Source of the DNA: Luzula sylvatica
Lineage: Eukaryota > Streptophyta > Magnoliopsida > Poales > Juncaceae
Length of the DNA: 64,000 nt
Direction of reading: 5' to 3'
Assembly (NCBI GenBank): GCA_946800325.1
Contig: OX326961.1
Coordinates: 39,422,543-39,486,542 of the forward strand
In this document: one piece after another, positions 10,842 to 21,810 of the stretch
Layout of the letters: each line of letters opens with the position of its first letter
Position numbering within the stretch: position 1 is the first letter of the stretch
The notes under the pieces: model-generated
Database searches by the model: none
Told to the model about the DNA's origin: nothing
Seen by the model: the letters and a program-made list of their open reading frames with translations, nothing else
Translations under genes and position numbers: made by a program

Positions 10842-11205
10842 TGACACCGTTCGCAAGAAACGAACACGTATTGTGCTGAACCAGAAATGATAAAATAAAT
10901 TACTCTCTGACTTCCCTGAGTCTCAAGAGGATAAAGAGAAGAAATAATTCCACTCAAAACAAATAACTTTCATACATATATATATTCTGGTTTTTACATC
11001 AAATGAAAGCCCTTTATATAGGCTACTAGAACACAAAAAACAAGAACACTAATAATAATAAATTAAGTCTACTTCACTCCCAAGAGTCATCATGCATGAT
11101 AATAACTCCTACAATTCCCTAAACATCACCAGAATATTAGCACTATAACAAACTCCAATTTGGCACAACTAAATTCAAATAGATGACATGGCATTGTCGG
11201 TGTCA
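10842..11205 (-). repeat. 5' LTR of the gypsy element
   Basis: A 364-bp copy of 682-1046. Outer edge at 11205 followed by the ATGTC duplication; inner edge followed by the primer binding site. Confidence 0.92.
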
Positions 11206-11515
11206 ATGTCGATACCACTAATCTATTTGCGGGAGTAACATTTATAGAGATAGAAGACGTAACCCACAAAATGATCAAAAGAAGAATCAAGACGTCGCAA
11301 GTCAAGACGGTGAAGAAACGATGGCACGAAAACGCATGATCAAGTGAAGATATCAAGACATCGAAGATTTCGCAAATTGGGGTATCACACAAATCACCAA
11401 AACAACTTATAGGTATCCCTAAACTTGTTTATGAATTATTAAGCTCAAAATTAGTCAAAAAAAAATATTCGAAATCCATCAAAATGATGAAATAATAAAA
11501 CAGAGTTCCAGAAGC

Positions 11516-12180
11516 ATGTCGGTTATAACGGACCTCAGGTCGGTTATAACGGACCTCAGGTCGGTTATAACGGACCTCAGGTCAGTTATAACGGACATAC
11601 ATGTAAACGGTGTTAATAAAAGCATGTCGGTTATAACGGACCCCAAGTCAATTATCATAGACCTCATGTCAGTTATAACGGACATACATGTAAATGGTGT
11701 TAATAAAAGCATGTCGGTTATAACGGACCTCATGTCAGTTATAACGGACATACACCAATAGTTGTAAACGGTGTTAATAAGAGCATGTCGGTTATAACGG
11801 AACTCATGTCAGTTGTAACGGAGTATGTAAGTTATAACAGACCAACTCTCAGTTATAACGGACTTGTGAACTCACTTGAGAGTAACCAATCACGCTCTTG
11901 ATCTGTTGTAATGGAGTCACCAATCCGTTGTAACGGACATATACTAACCGTTGTAACGGAAGTTTCTCAGTTATAACGGAACCATAGAATAAATCTGAAG
12001 TGAAGTCACAGAAAGATGTCAGTTGTAACGGACCTACTCTCAGTTGTAACGGAGTATGTCAGTTATAACAGACCTACACTCAGTTATAACGGACTATGGA
12101 ATATTCGAATATATTGGCTGTAACGGCTAGTTTGACTTTGAGTTCAGTTATAACGGGGCTCATGTCAGTTATAACGGACT
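11516..12180 (+). repeat. Tandem and dispersed GTTATAACGG repeats in an LTR U3
   Basis: About twenty copies of RTTRTAACGG. The first three are a clean roughly 20-bp tandem (11519-11580); the rest are spaced 20-60 bp apart with GACCTC, CATGTC or ACTCTC between them. The core GTTATAAC is a perfect palindrome, and a whole unit is nearly palindromic. Some copies have drifted to GTTGTAACGG. Spacing irregularity and absence of cas genes rule out CRISPR. Confidence 0.9.
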
Positions 12181-12219
12181 GTGCAGAAAAAGCAAGTTAA
12201 GGGAAGGGTCTATGTGTTC

Positions 12220-12227
12220 TATAAATA
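12220..12227 (+). promoter_or_regulatory. TATA box of the SIRE-like solo LTR
   Basis: TATAAATA, about 40 bp downstream of the last AACGG repeat and flanked by GGGAAGGGTC upstream and the inverted GACCCTTCCC-like CCCTTCCC downstream. Confidence 0.55.
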
Positions 12228-12805
12228 GAACCCTTCCCTCATTCTCTCACTTCACCTCAAGTAATATATTTTCCCAATCAAAAGAGAGAATCCTAGCTTT
12301 ACACCTTGAGCTTAATCTTCTAAAACATTCATAGAGATTATTAGATCCTTTTTCATTCCACAAAATACGATTCTCAACTTGCGTGGCCGATCACGTTTAG
12401 TTCATATTAGACAATTGTAATAGCCTAGTGCAAAGATTGTAAATCCCGCCATAGGTCGATAAAAGCGTGTAAATCGATCTAGGCAAACCTTGTAATTGCT
12501 TGATTTGGGTATTCAATCGAAAGCCGAAAAGGCGCAAGGCAACCCCGGAGACGTAGGTACTTGCAATCAATCGAGTCGGTCGATTGAGCAAGTAGCCGGT
12601 GAGTTAAAGCTACAAAGCAACCACCTACCGAACTCCGTAAACAAATATCTTGTGTTTTTTGTTTTGGTATTGTATTCTTCCTCTAATTTATTTACGCTTC
12701 CGCATCAAATTGTAATTGTATTACATTAGCGCGAAAATTGGACCTTAGGACTTTCTATTCCCCCCCCCCCCCCCCCTCTAGGTCTAAATTAAACAACAAC
12801 CTTTA

Positions 12806-14652
12806 CATCGGCCGATATAATACACGATAATTACAATGCAAATTTGGTGGACTTACCCCTAATAACATCTGATCATTACCCTATATTGTTAAATCTTAAA
12901 AACATCAACCATACAAAATATTCTAAAGTATTTAAACTTGAACGATATTGGCTTAAATATAATAGACCATCCGAAATTATGAACATTATATGGTCATCTA
13001 ATGAACTAAACATTCAAACTACTCCAAACACAGTATGTGACTTTAATAGCAAAATAGATCAAACTAAATTAATGTTATCAACATGGGCAAAAGAAAATTT
13101 TAACTCTTAAGGATTCGCACCTACATAGATGTGCAAGTGTAATATCCTTACTTGATAAGAAAGAAGAGGCACGTGGCCTCTCACAAACTGAGAGGAAACT
13201 TAAAATACACTTGACAAAAAAACTCCATGAACTAGCAATCAATCAAGAATACAAATGGCAACAGAGATCATCATGCACTTGGCTAAGTTTAGATGACAAA
13301 AACACAACATACTTTCATGCTCTAGCGTCGACCAAAAATCATATTAATTACATTGGCCAACAGAGATCATATTAATAGCATACTAAAAGGAACTACCCAG
13401 ATAATGAAAGCATTCACATCCTATTACAAAGAACTGTTAGGGCAACCTCATAAGGAGGTTAAACACTATGATATAAAAACACTGTACTCAGACAATAACT
13501 CCAGAGACTTGGAGTCATTGAGACTATCAATTATCGAATGTGAAGTAAAACATGCAATATATGACTTACAAAAAGGAAAGTCATCGGGGCCTAATGGGAT
13601 CACAGCTGAATTTTGACAACAATTCTGGCCAAATTTGAGAGAAAATTTCATGAAAATGATTGGGAGATTTTATGAAAAATGATGTTGATCTTACCTCTGT
13701 TAATCAAGCTGGTATAACCCTGATTTCCAACAAAAAGAAGGACTCAAAACACTGGCAAACTTCAGACCGATTAGTTGTATTAATGTCCCGGTCAAAATAA
13801 TTTCGAAAATACTTGCCTCCCGACTGAAGAAATGCATTCAGCCAATTATTACCATTAATCAAACTGCTTCCATAGAAAATAGAAGTATAGTGGAGAGCTT
13901 TCTAGTTACAAGAGAAATACTAAACCATTTCCACAAACACAAAATTTCATCTATAATGATCAAAGTATATTATAAAAAAGCATTTGATAATATTTCGTGG
14001 AATTTCCCCAAAAATATTTTAATAGCTAGGGGATTTTCATCTAGATGGATCGGGTGGATCCTCCAACTATTGAACGCGTCATCATCATCCACCAAAGTAG
14101 ATGGTCAAATTAGCGAAAGTTTCGCACACAAAAAGGGACTGAGACAAGGTGAGGTGACCCATTATCACCACTGCTTTTCAACATTGTTGTTGATGCACTA
14201 CAAAGGGCTATTACGAACATTACCCCACTTCTGACAAATACAGTCAGATTAACCCCTATTCTGTTACAATATGTAGATGACATTGTCATCTTCATAGAAG
14301 CACATCCCAAGAACATCCGAATAATAAGGCAAACCTTGGAAGTCTTCTCTGAAATATCGGCTTTCGAAATAAATTGGAGAAAAAGTAGCTTCCTACCTAT
14401 AGCCATACCGCAGGAATTGCATTTCCATATCCAACATATCATTGGACTTAACAAGGATACATTACCGATGAAGTATTTAGGGTTACCTCTGACAATTAAC
14501 AAACCCAGAGGTAGAGATTTCCTGCCACTTACAGAAAAAATACGAACAAAGGTCTCGGCATGGAAGGGAAACTACTTTCCTATGGTGGGCGATACACGCT
14601 TGCACAATCGGTACTATCAAGTATACCAATATACATAATGCAAGGTTGCATA
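12806..14652 (+). pseudogene. LINE endonuclease end and reverse transcriptase (degraded)
   Basis: Plus-strand L1-type ORF2 remnant broken by stops and frameshifts. The endonuclease end appears as NLVDLPLITSDHYPILL near 12841-12890. RT segments follow: GKSSGPNGITAEF near 13578-13616; LANFRPISCINVPVKIISK near 13758-13815; QTASIENRSIVESFL near 13861; KGLRQGE near 14130; and the catalytic YVDD box in QYVDDIVIF near 14268-14295. After it come KYLGLPL and LTEKIRTKVSAWKG. All segments are in the usual L1 order. The remnant is cut at 14652 by a solo LTR and resumes at 15285. Not functional. Confidence 0.85.
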
Positions 14653-15284
14653 TGAAAGAAAATATGGCTTAAGAATTAACTTGGAAGAATTTATATAAAT
14701 AGGCAATTCTGCAGTCAGAATTAGGTTCGTTCGAACGAACTATATGAGTGCATTCAAACGGACTTATTCGTGACAGTCAGATTTGGGTTAGTTCGAACGA
14801 ACTACTTAAGTGCGTTCGAACGAACTGGGTTCGTTCGAACGAACCATTTAGGTGCGTTCAAACTGACTTAATTCCTATATATTTAGAATTCTGATTTCGT
14901 TTAATCTAAGTTTTTTTGAGTTTTAGGGTTTTGAGCCGCCATTTCTCTCTCCTTCTTCCACAGAATTCTAGATTAGATCTAGATAGATTGAGAGGGAGAT
15001 TTGAGCAAAGATCTTGAGAGAATCGATCGTGACGGCGACTAGAACGACGTTGGCGATTCCGATCGGACGAAATCGAGGTGGACACGAGTAGAGGGATTGC
15101 ACAAGCACTCCTTGGAGAAGGTTCACGGATTTGGATAAGAAAGCGTCACGTACTAACTTGTACGAGGTAATTTATCCAACTCTTCCTTTTTGGATGGTTT
15201 TAGAACGTGATCCCGGTAGAATTAGGTTACGCATGCGAAACTAATTCCGCTGCACACTTTGATAAACGTGTGCCTAACCCAACA
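14653..15284 (+). mobile_element. Solo LTR with palindromic U3 repeats
   Basis: A 632-bp LTR (TGAAAGAA...AACA) flanked by a perfect 5-bp duplication GCATA (14648-14652 and 15285-15289). Excision joins the LINE ORF. A closely related solo LTR lies at 45544-46159 in the opposite orientation. U3 carries copies of the perfect palindrome GTTCGTTCGAACGAAC (14725-14740, 14829-14844) and two shortened ones (near 14790 and 14812). The 17-mer GTGGACACGAGTAGAGG is at 15078-15094. No internal region remains. Confidence 0.88.
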
Positions 15285-16312
15285 GCATATTCCCAAAGTG
15301 GGTAATCAAAGAAATTGAAATAACTATCCGAGATTTCTTTTGGAAAGGCTCCAAGGGATACAATGCAACTAACGCACTAATAAGTTGGGATAGAGTGTGC
15401 CTCCATAAGAATATGGGAGTATGGGACTCAAAAACCTAAAAACACAAAATGAATCCCTCATTCTTAAATGGCTATGAAAAATAGACATCCAACGTGACTC
15501 ATTATGGGCGCAATGGATCCAAAAACTATATGGAATCAGTTCAGTTCAAGATTTGGAGATCTTCAATCCAACGAAACTATCATTTTTCTTAAAGGGTTTA
15601 ATTAAACTCATTCATTTCTATAAAATTTCCACAATCATAAACTGGACTGGACGAGAGACTTCTCCTTCTCTACTTCAAGCTCATATATAGCTTTAATCGA
15701 TCCGGAAGAATGCGTTTCTTGAAACAATATGTTATGAAAATTCATGGCACCGATAAAAACAAAAATATTCATGCGGCTAACCATAAATGATCGAATCCTA
15801 ATGGGAGACATCATAAACCGCAAGGGATGGATAGGACCATTTCGGTGCCCCTTATGTAAAAACGAATTGGAATGTGTTGAACACATATTCACGGAATGCG
15901 TATATGCAAATGAAATATGGAAAATTATCCATGATCGTAGCAACAACTTGATGACTTCAAACCAAAACCAAAACCTATTAAAGTTTTGGAGCAATAATAG
16001 GATCAAGCTCGACAAGAACCAAAAAAAGGTTTGGGACACTATTTTCATTGCAACCACATGGTCAATCTGGCTAGAGCGAAATGGAGGAATTTTCCAAGAA
16101 AAATAAAAGACGACGACGCAAAATGCAACGAAAGCAATGGAAACGGCGCTGCTATGGTCAAAGCAATGTTAATGTTATCATTGTAAAGATCTCAATTTTT
16201 ATTTTTTATTTGTAGCAGTCGAATGTAATATTTTATGTTTTCTATTTTTGTAAGAACACTTGTGCACCATAGACGACAAGCAGCCGCTTGCTGGGTATCA
16301 TTCAAAAAAAAA
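15285..16312 (+). pseudogene. LINE ORF2 C-terminal part with zf-RVT domain, and 3' end
   Basis: Continuation of the LINE after the solo LTR: IRDFFWKG near 15325, then a zinc-binding domain typical of plant L1 ORF2 (zf-RVT) with CPLCKNELECVEHIFTEC around 15847-15900, followed by WSIWLERNGGIF near 16058-16090. The frame ends at 16106. A 3' UTR of about 200 bp follows, ending in a short A run at about 16303-16312 and the target repeat. Frameshifts and stops upstream mark it as dead. Confidence 0.82.
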
Positions 16313-16316
16313 TTGA

Positions 16317-17262
16317 CGCTTCAAAAAATATAAATATATAATTATATCAAAATATGAAAACAAGAATACGACACTAAAAAGAGACAATTTAATGTGAATT
16401 CCAACAAAATCTTGGAAGTATTCCCCCACAAAAATGAAAAATATTATATCTTTCCAACAACTTACATGGCAATGCATACGATGATTTTTTTTAGGTACGA
16501 TAGGCAAAATGCTCATCGAAATTCATTAAATAAAATTTCGATAGACATTTCGCTTATAGTATGTAAAAAACATACAATCGTTGATTAATGAAATTTTTTA
16601 AGAACTTAAAATAGAACTGCACAAAAGGTTATTTTTTACATTTTATCTTTTTGCGGGAATTTCACATCAAATTATGAATGTTTACAAGGCATTCTCAAGA
16701 AATTATGCCAAAAAGATTGTACTCATTGCATAGGTGAGGGAGGGGACCCATACGTGTAAATTGAGTGTTTAATTCATGTAAATTAGTTTTATTTTTGCAT
16801 ATGGATAAGAAATTAGACATTTCGAAATGGAGCAATTTCATGTGTACCCCTCCAAATTCTCAAAATATCATGTATACCACTAAAAAATAGGAAATAGCAT
16901 GGGTATCCTTACACATATATAAAATATCACCCATACCTCTACTTATTTGCTTCAGAAAATCATAAATCATCCTGAATTCATTAGATGTTATTAGTAAATG
17001 TATTAATTAAGAAAGATATGTAATTTACATATCATTTTGGGAAAAAATAGAGAAGATGTGGATTGATGCTATTTCTCATATTTGTAGGTATATAATTCAT
17101 GAAAAATAGATTTTAGACTTGTATACATGCAATTTAAGGGCCTTTTAAGGGTACACGCAAAATTTGGACTTCCTAAATCAATAATTAATTTTACTCTTAA
17201 TTTTAGAACTTGTTTGTCTGCCCTGAACAAGTTTAAACAAAATCAAGCTCAATAAATCCATG
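16317..17262. repeat. Tandem duplication unit II
   Basis: Its left half (16317-16745) matches 17263-17770 and its right half (16750-17262) matches 1-574. This gives a tandem array with a period of about 0.95 kb. Short indels and substitutions separate the copies. No gene is recognisable. Confidence 0.75.
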
Positions 17263-17770
17263 CTTCAAAAAAATATAAATATGTAATTATATAAAAATAT
17301 GAAAACAACCCGACTTAAAGAACAAGAATATGATACTAAAAAGAGACAATTTAATGTGGAATCCCAACAAAATCTTAGAAGCATCCCCCCCCACAAAAAT
17401 GAAAAATATTATATCTTACCAACAACTTACAAGACAATGCATACGATGATTTTATTTTTTGGTACGATAGACGAAATGTTTATCGAAATTCATTAAATAA
17501 ATAAAAAATGCAACATTCTATGATTTTTTTTTCTTCTTTCTTTAATTTAGTTCCATTGACATTTCGCCTATTGTATCTCAAAAAAACAAAGTATACAATG
17601 GTTGATTAAAGAAATTTTTGAAGAAATTAAAATGGGATTGCACAAAAGGTTATTTTCACATCTTATATATTTTTAGGGAATATTAATACACATCAAATTA
17701 TGAATGTTTACAAGGGATTCTCAAGAAATTATGCCAAAAAGATTGGACTCGTTGCATAGGTGAGGGGACA
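17263..17770. repeat. Tandem duplication unit III (partial)
   Basis: Matches 16317-16745, for example the shared A-rich start and the segment at 17686-17765 versus 16670-16740. The copy ends near GCATAGGTGAGGGG; sequence beyond this is not repeated in the window. Confidence 0.7.
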
Positions 17771-18069
17771 GAGAAGTGGTTGTGAAGTTGGAAAAAAAAA
17801 AAAAAGATGTGTGGAGCACACACAGGGGCTGTCAGTGTGACCCTCACAGGCGGCTTGAAGGGGGGCCCAATTGGAGAGAAGAGACTACAAAGATTCCTCA
17901 AGTCTTCTCCTCACTGGCCAAACTTTTTGATCTTCTTTTTAGAGTAGTTTTTTAAACCCCCTAAAATTTTCAAATCTTGTAAAGAATCTGTAGAAAAGTA
18001 AACTATCTTTAAGGAAAACCCTAAATTAAAGTTGAGTTGATATAAAGGTCCAAAATATCATATTTTTAT
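17771..18069. other. Intergenic, no feature seen
   Basis: AT-rich with a short A run at 17790. No frame with recognisable similarity. Confidence 0.5.
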
Positions 18070-18239
18070 GAGTAACGATAGAAGCCATGAAAGAATCCAT
18101 GAATTTTTCCATGAATGGTGACGTGGCAATTTGTGATTGGTTGCAATAAAGTTGGGTAAAAATTGCAACCAATCACAAAGTGCCACGTCACCATTCATGG
18201 AAAAATTCATGGATTCTTTCATGGTTTATATCATTACTC
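18070..18239. mobile_element. Foldback MITE with 9-bp target duplication (MULE-type)
   Basis: A 170-bp element that is almost wholly an inverted repeat: arms of about 75 bp (GAGTAACGATAGAAGCCATG on the left, its imperfect complement on the right) around a loop of about 15 bp near 18150. Flanked by a perfect 9-bp duplication TATTTTTAT (18061-18069 and 18240-18248). A 9-bp duplication is characteristic of Mutator-like elements. Confidence 0.88.
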
Positions 18240-18248
18240 TATTTTTAT

Positions 18249-20183
18249 TTATCCTTCAAAAATAAAAGTATCTGTAATTTTTTGGATATTTTTAATATTT
18301 TGTGAGTTTTAAAAAGATTAAATACAGTATTTTGGATTTTGGGAAGAGTAAATATGTAAAGAGAGCATATACTGTACCCCCATTTCCTCCATCCACCATC
18401 GATCCATTAATTAATCATTAATTAGTGGGTTAATTAACCGAACTAATGGTTAATCGGATATACTTTTAATATTAAATAATGTGTAACAGTTAATTAATTA
18501 TTAATCGAATGTATTTTTGTTAATTATCATATTAATTAATCATCAATTAATAGTTAATTGGTGATATAGATGGAGTGTGTGTTGGGGGGGTGGGTGGGGG
18601 GGGGGGGGGACGAGGGGTAGGGTATAATTACCCATATGTAAATCTCCACTAAAGTAAAAAGTAGGCCCAGCCAATTTTCATCTGGTCCAAACTAGGCTAC
18701 ATCACCATGAACACATCAAAAGCTATATTTAATTAGTGGACGTATATAATTGGTTGTATTTTTTAGGGACCATTTTGAAAGCTTATCACTTAGGACCCAA
18801 CAAGGCCCACCATAAAACATATTTTTTTCGTATTCATTTCAAATGTACCCAAAAGGCTCTTGATGACTCAACCATACGTTACAAAATCAATTAAAAAAAA
18901 CCTATGCCCTTGTATTTAACTAATTATACAATTATACAATTATATTATGGTACTTAAAAATTATGGTACTTTTATCAGAAATTGACACGTGTCTGTCACA
19001 TATAAATACAATTTCATAAATACATTTGCATATTTGGGTTAATAATGTACTGGTTTGTGAGTTTGCCATGTTAACATTAGCTGGCCGGTTCGAACACGTT
19101 TCATGACGTTATTTTTTTAATTTCTTTTTTTCAACTCATATATTAGGACTTCAATATTATTTGATGCTTTCTATACACAAAAATGTAAAGCAAGTCAATC
19201 AATATTATATTCTGATCCGTATCGGATTGTACTCAACTATATAACACAATGAAAATTATCTAACTTTTCAGTTTTCATTGAAAAACAAATGAATTTTTTT
19301 TTATCAAATAACTTAATTATTAAATCAATGTGTATTTCATAAAAGATAATAATTAAAATATTTTTAAATTACATGCTAATAATTAGAATTACGTAGATCC
19401 ATCAAAAATTAAAATATGAAATATGTCATATGCAAGCTTATCTTGTTTTCTTATCTGATCATTTGTAGTACAATTATAATGGCTTGACGATGAAAATTGC
19501 ATGCATATGGTTTCGTAATAAAAATGAAAGTATTAAATTAATGTGTATTTCACTTAAGATAATTAAAATATTTATTTCTTACATTCTAATTAAAGTTGTA
19601 TCCTAGAATTATCTCGGAAGTACCATGACATATCATGAAGTACCTGAGACGTATATGTAAAAAATAAATATAAAAAAATCGATACTTCATGTGGCATCCG
19701 ATAAGTATTCGGCACATATCGTACCAATATATATTTTATCTCCAAATGTTCCAATATTTTAGAACAATTCAAGTAACATAGCTAAATCCTCTAAAAATTA
19801 AAGACTTTCTTCATTTTTACAATAATTTTTGGCTAAATGCAAGAATTTCACATATATTCAAAAAAATATTAAATACAAGCATAAAACTAAATTGTGTAAT
19901 TTTGAACCGGAGCGAAGTACTTTTAGTCCTAAAATTAGAGAAATTACGTTTCGTCAAAAATTGAAAATCATTTTTATATACAATATTTTAATATAAAATA
20001 TATACGTAGCAGAACGAGGGTACTTTCTAGTGTATAATGAGAAAGAGAAATTTTGTATATTTTTTCTAAGATAATTAGGAAAGTATAATTATTCGACATA
20101 TATCATGTTATGTAGCGATATACGTAGCATTGAACTAATGTAATATTCTGAGGTTCTACAAGGGTATTGATAATGTTTTCCTA
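18249..20183. other. AT-rich intergenic region with a poly-G tract and a dispersed repeat
   Basis: No gene seen. A G-rich tract lies at about 18584-18610. The segment 19595-19785 (AGTACC, GACGTAT and ACTTCATGTGGC landmarks) is related in the same orientation to 29280-29520, so it is a degraded dispersed repeat of unknown class. Confidence 0.5.
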
Positions 20184-20192
20184 TTTTTAATA

Positions 20193-20372
20193 CAATAATC
20201 ATAGGCACCTAGATTTTTTATCTAGATTTGCACCTAGAAATACACGTGGCATTCAAATTTAGAATTTCTAAAATTTATTTCCATTTAAAAGTTTGATGTG
20301 GCTGCACCGTGATTTGCCACGTATGTTTCTAGATGAAATCTAGATGCGAAATCTAGGTGCCTATCATTATTG
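20193..20372. mobile_element. Foldback MITE with 9-bp target duplication (MULE-type)
   Basis: A 180-bp element with terminal inverted repeats of about 25 bp, CAATAATCATAGGCACCTAG on the left and its near-perfect complement on the right. Flanked by a perfect 9-bp duplication TTTTTAATA (20184-20192 and 20373-20381). No coding capacity. It is a different family from 18070-18239. Confidence 0.9.
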
Positions 20373-20717
20373 TTTTTAATATTATCATCTTTATATAGTG
20401 TGGTCGAGGAGCTATATCATAAGGTCAGATACGTCCTTTTAGCCTTTAGAGAGCTACAGTTACAAAATGAATTAATGGGCCCTAAAAATAGTGTATTGAT
20501 ATTTGATCAAAATCTAGACAGGTTGTGTCCAAATTTTGGGTCGTGAGAAAATGACAGACAAATTGATATACATCCCATCTAGAGCTAGAAAGAGTTATCA
20601 AATTGCACAGATCAGTTACGTTTTATACTCTGAATATATACGAAATTAGAAATGAAATGATTTATATAGATCTTATTTATTGTCAATTTTTCAATAATTA
20701 ATAAAACTATCAGTAAA

Positions 20718-20789
20718 GTGGTTGTAGTTTAGTGGTTATAATTCTACTTGTGGCCGTAGAAACCTGGGCTCGAAACCCAACAGCCCACA
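20718..20789 (+). pseudogene. tRNA-His(GTG)-like pseudogene
   Basis: Follows the plant tRNA-His pattern: acceptor start GTGGTTG, A box TAGTTTAGTGG (20725-20735), anticodon region TTGTGGCC, and B-box region GGGCTCGAAACCC. Defects: one base missing in the anticodon stem, a C-A mispair in the T stem, and an extra C in the 3' acceptor strand. No A tail or target duplication is evident nearby, so a decayed tRNA gene is more likely than a SINE, though a SINE head is possible. Confidence 0.65.
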
Positions 20790-21581
20790 TATTTTTGGGC
20801 CTTGCCACGGGTGTTCTGAGCATGTTGTGTAACGTCAGTAACTTTATATCCCCAATTGAAATGGTTCATTTGTTTGGTATAAAATATTATATGTTGTGAT
20901 AGGTTATGAGTTCAAATATCATTCAATAGCGTCTTAATAAATTTAAGAGATCGAGGCAAATATACAAAAAACTTTTTACAATTTTGTATAATTAGAGAAA
21001 ACTTGAAGTTTTGCTTAAGTGCGTGTTTGCTAGGGCAGTTTTGTATAGCAGCTGGAAACTAGTAGTTACAGGAAACCAATATATGAATATCAGGAAACTA
21101 TGATAGCAGGAATATGCAAAAACTATGACTGTTAGGATGTTTAAAAGGTGTTTGATGAAAATCATAGGATTAGATGTAGCAAATGAATAAAATATTCTAG
21201 AGTTGTATTATTCGTTATTAAAAATAATTTGGAACATAATTCAATAAACTATTCAGTCAGCACGAACAAATATTTGTAATACGAAATTTGTTAAATGTAT
21301 TCTACATGTACCGAAATATTAATTTAATAATTATATTTTGTTTCTACATGTACACTTGCTAAAAAGTATATTTGAAAACAAAATATTTAACATCTTAAAA
21401 CAAAAATATGGTGTAAATTTTTATTTTTATAAAACACTTCGGCGCAAAAAAAAGTAAACCATTGTGGAAACAATACTAACTTTTTTTTATTAAGATTTAG
21501 AATACTTGAAGAAAATAAAAGTATTCTAATAACATAATATTATGTTACACAACTTAATACATATAAGTACCAATATTAAAA

Positions 21582-21613
<32 letters not shown>

Positions 21614-21616
21614 GAG
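20790..21616. other. Intergenic, low complexity at the right end
   Basis: No gene seen. Ends with a long A run and (TA)/(GA) microsatellite at about 21579-21636. Confidence 0.5.
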
Positions 21617-21636
21617 AGAGAGAGAAAGAGAGAGAC

Positions 21637-21790
21637 TAACATATTTAATTAAGTACCAAAATTTTGGTACTTAATACTTTTTCACCGTTAGATGTGCATT
21701 GAGATTTGTATTTTCTCATGCTGAACATGAAATTTCGTGCATATCATTCAATGCACAAATCTCAATCCAAATCCAATGGTCCAAAACTAA
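21637..21790. repeat. Partial MITE-like sequence related to 23223-23431
   Basis: Shares the order of short landmarks with 23223-23431: CTAAC, AATTAAGTACC, GGTACTTAAT, then the inverted pair GAGATTTGT / ACAAATCTC. The right end runs into the 38-bp minisatellite, so the element is truncated or was used as its seed. Confidence 0.5.
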
Positions 21791-21810
21791 CATTTTGCAG
21801 GGGTTATTTT

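Larger units (their letters stand above)
682..11205 (-). mobile_element. Ty3/gypsy LTR retrotransposon (defective), interrupted by a copia-like element
   Basis: A structurally complete but coding-defective element on the minus strand: 5' LTR 10842-11205, primer binding site, gag remnant, pol, polypurine tract (1047-1056) and 3' LTR 682-1046. It is flanked by a perfect 5-bp duplication ATGTC (677-681 and 11206-11210). A copia-like element (3913-10230) splits it between the gag end and the protease remnant; removing that insert leaves an element of about 4.2 kb. Integrase and reverse transcriptase resemble plant chromovirus-type elements, but I cannot fix the lineage. Gag lacks most of the capsid region, protease is nearly gone, and pol has a frameshift. 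Confidence 0.9.
11407..12795 (+). mobile_element. Solo LTR, large copia-type (SIRE/Maximus-like), edges approximate
   Basis: The block interrupts the LINE. Candidate 5-bp duplication ACAAC at 11402-11406 and 12796-12800; excising the block joins LINE sequence in frame. It has a U3 made of AACGG-bearing repeats (11516-12180), a TATA box at 12220-12227, and a U5 with short stretches typical of SIRE-type LTRs, ending in a long C run (about 12761-12776) before CTCTAGGTC. The 3' edge ...AAACA fits an LTR, but the 5' edge starts TT, not TG, so the left boundary is the weak point. No internal region or second LTR is present. Confidence 0.6.
575..16312 (+). mobile_element. L1-type LINE, 5' truncated or degraded, opened by later insertions
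   Basis: The outermost element of a nested stack. Its right end is a short poly-A (about 16303-16312) followed by the target repeat CGCTTC (16317-16322), which also lies just left of the element (569-574); over ten bases the two flanks match at eight. LINE sequence appears in four islands: 575-681, 11206-11401, 12796-14652 and 15285-16312. The islands hold degraded ORF1-like sequence, the end of an endonuclease, a reverse transcriptase and a zinc-binding C-terminal domain. The exact left end is uncertain because the 5' portion is short of a full L1. Confidence 0.65.

Noticed and set aside
10148..10957. Full 269-codon minus frame as one Gag protein
   Set aside because: The N-terminal part reads LTR and primer site; the C-terminal end reads the copia LTR. 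Only 10819-10236 is gag.
11516..12180. CRISPR-like array
   Set aside because: Irregular spacing, eukaryotic context, no cas genes, and the repeats lie in an LTR U3.
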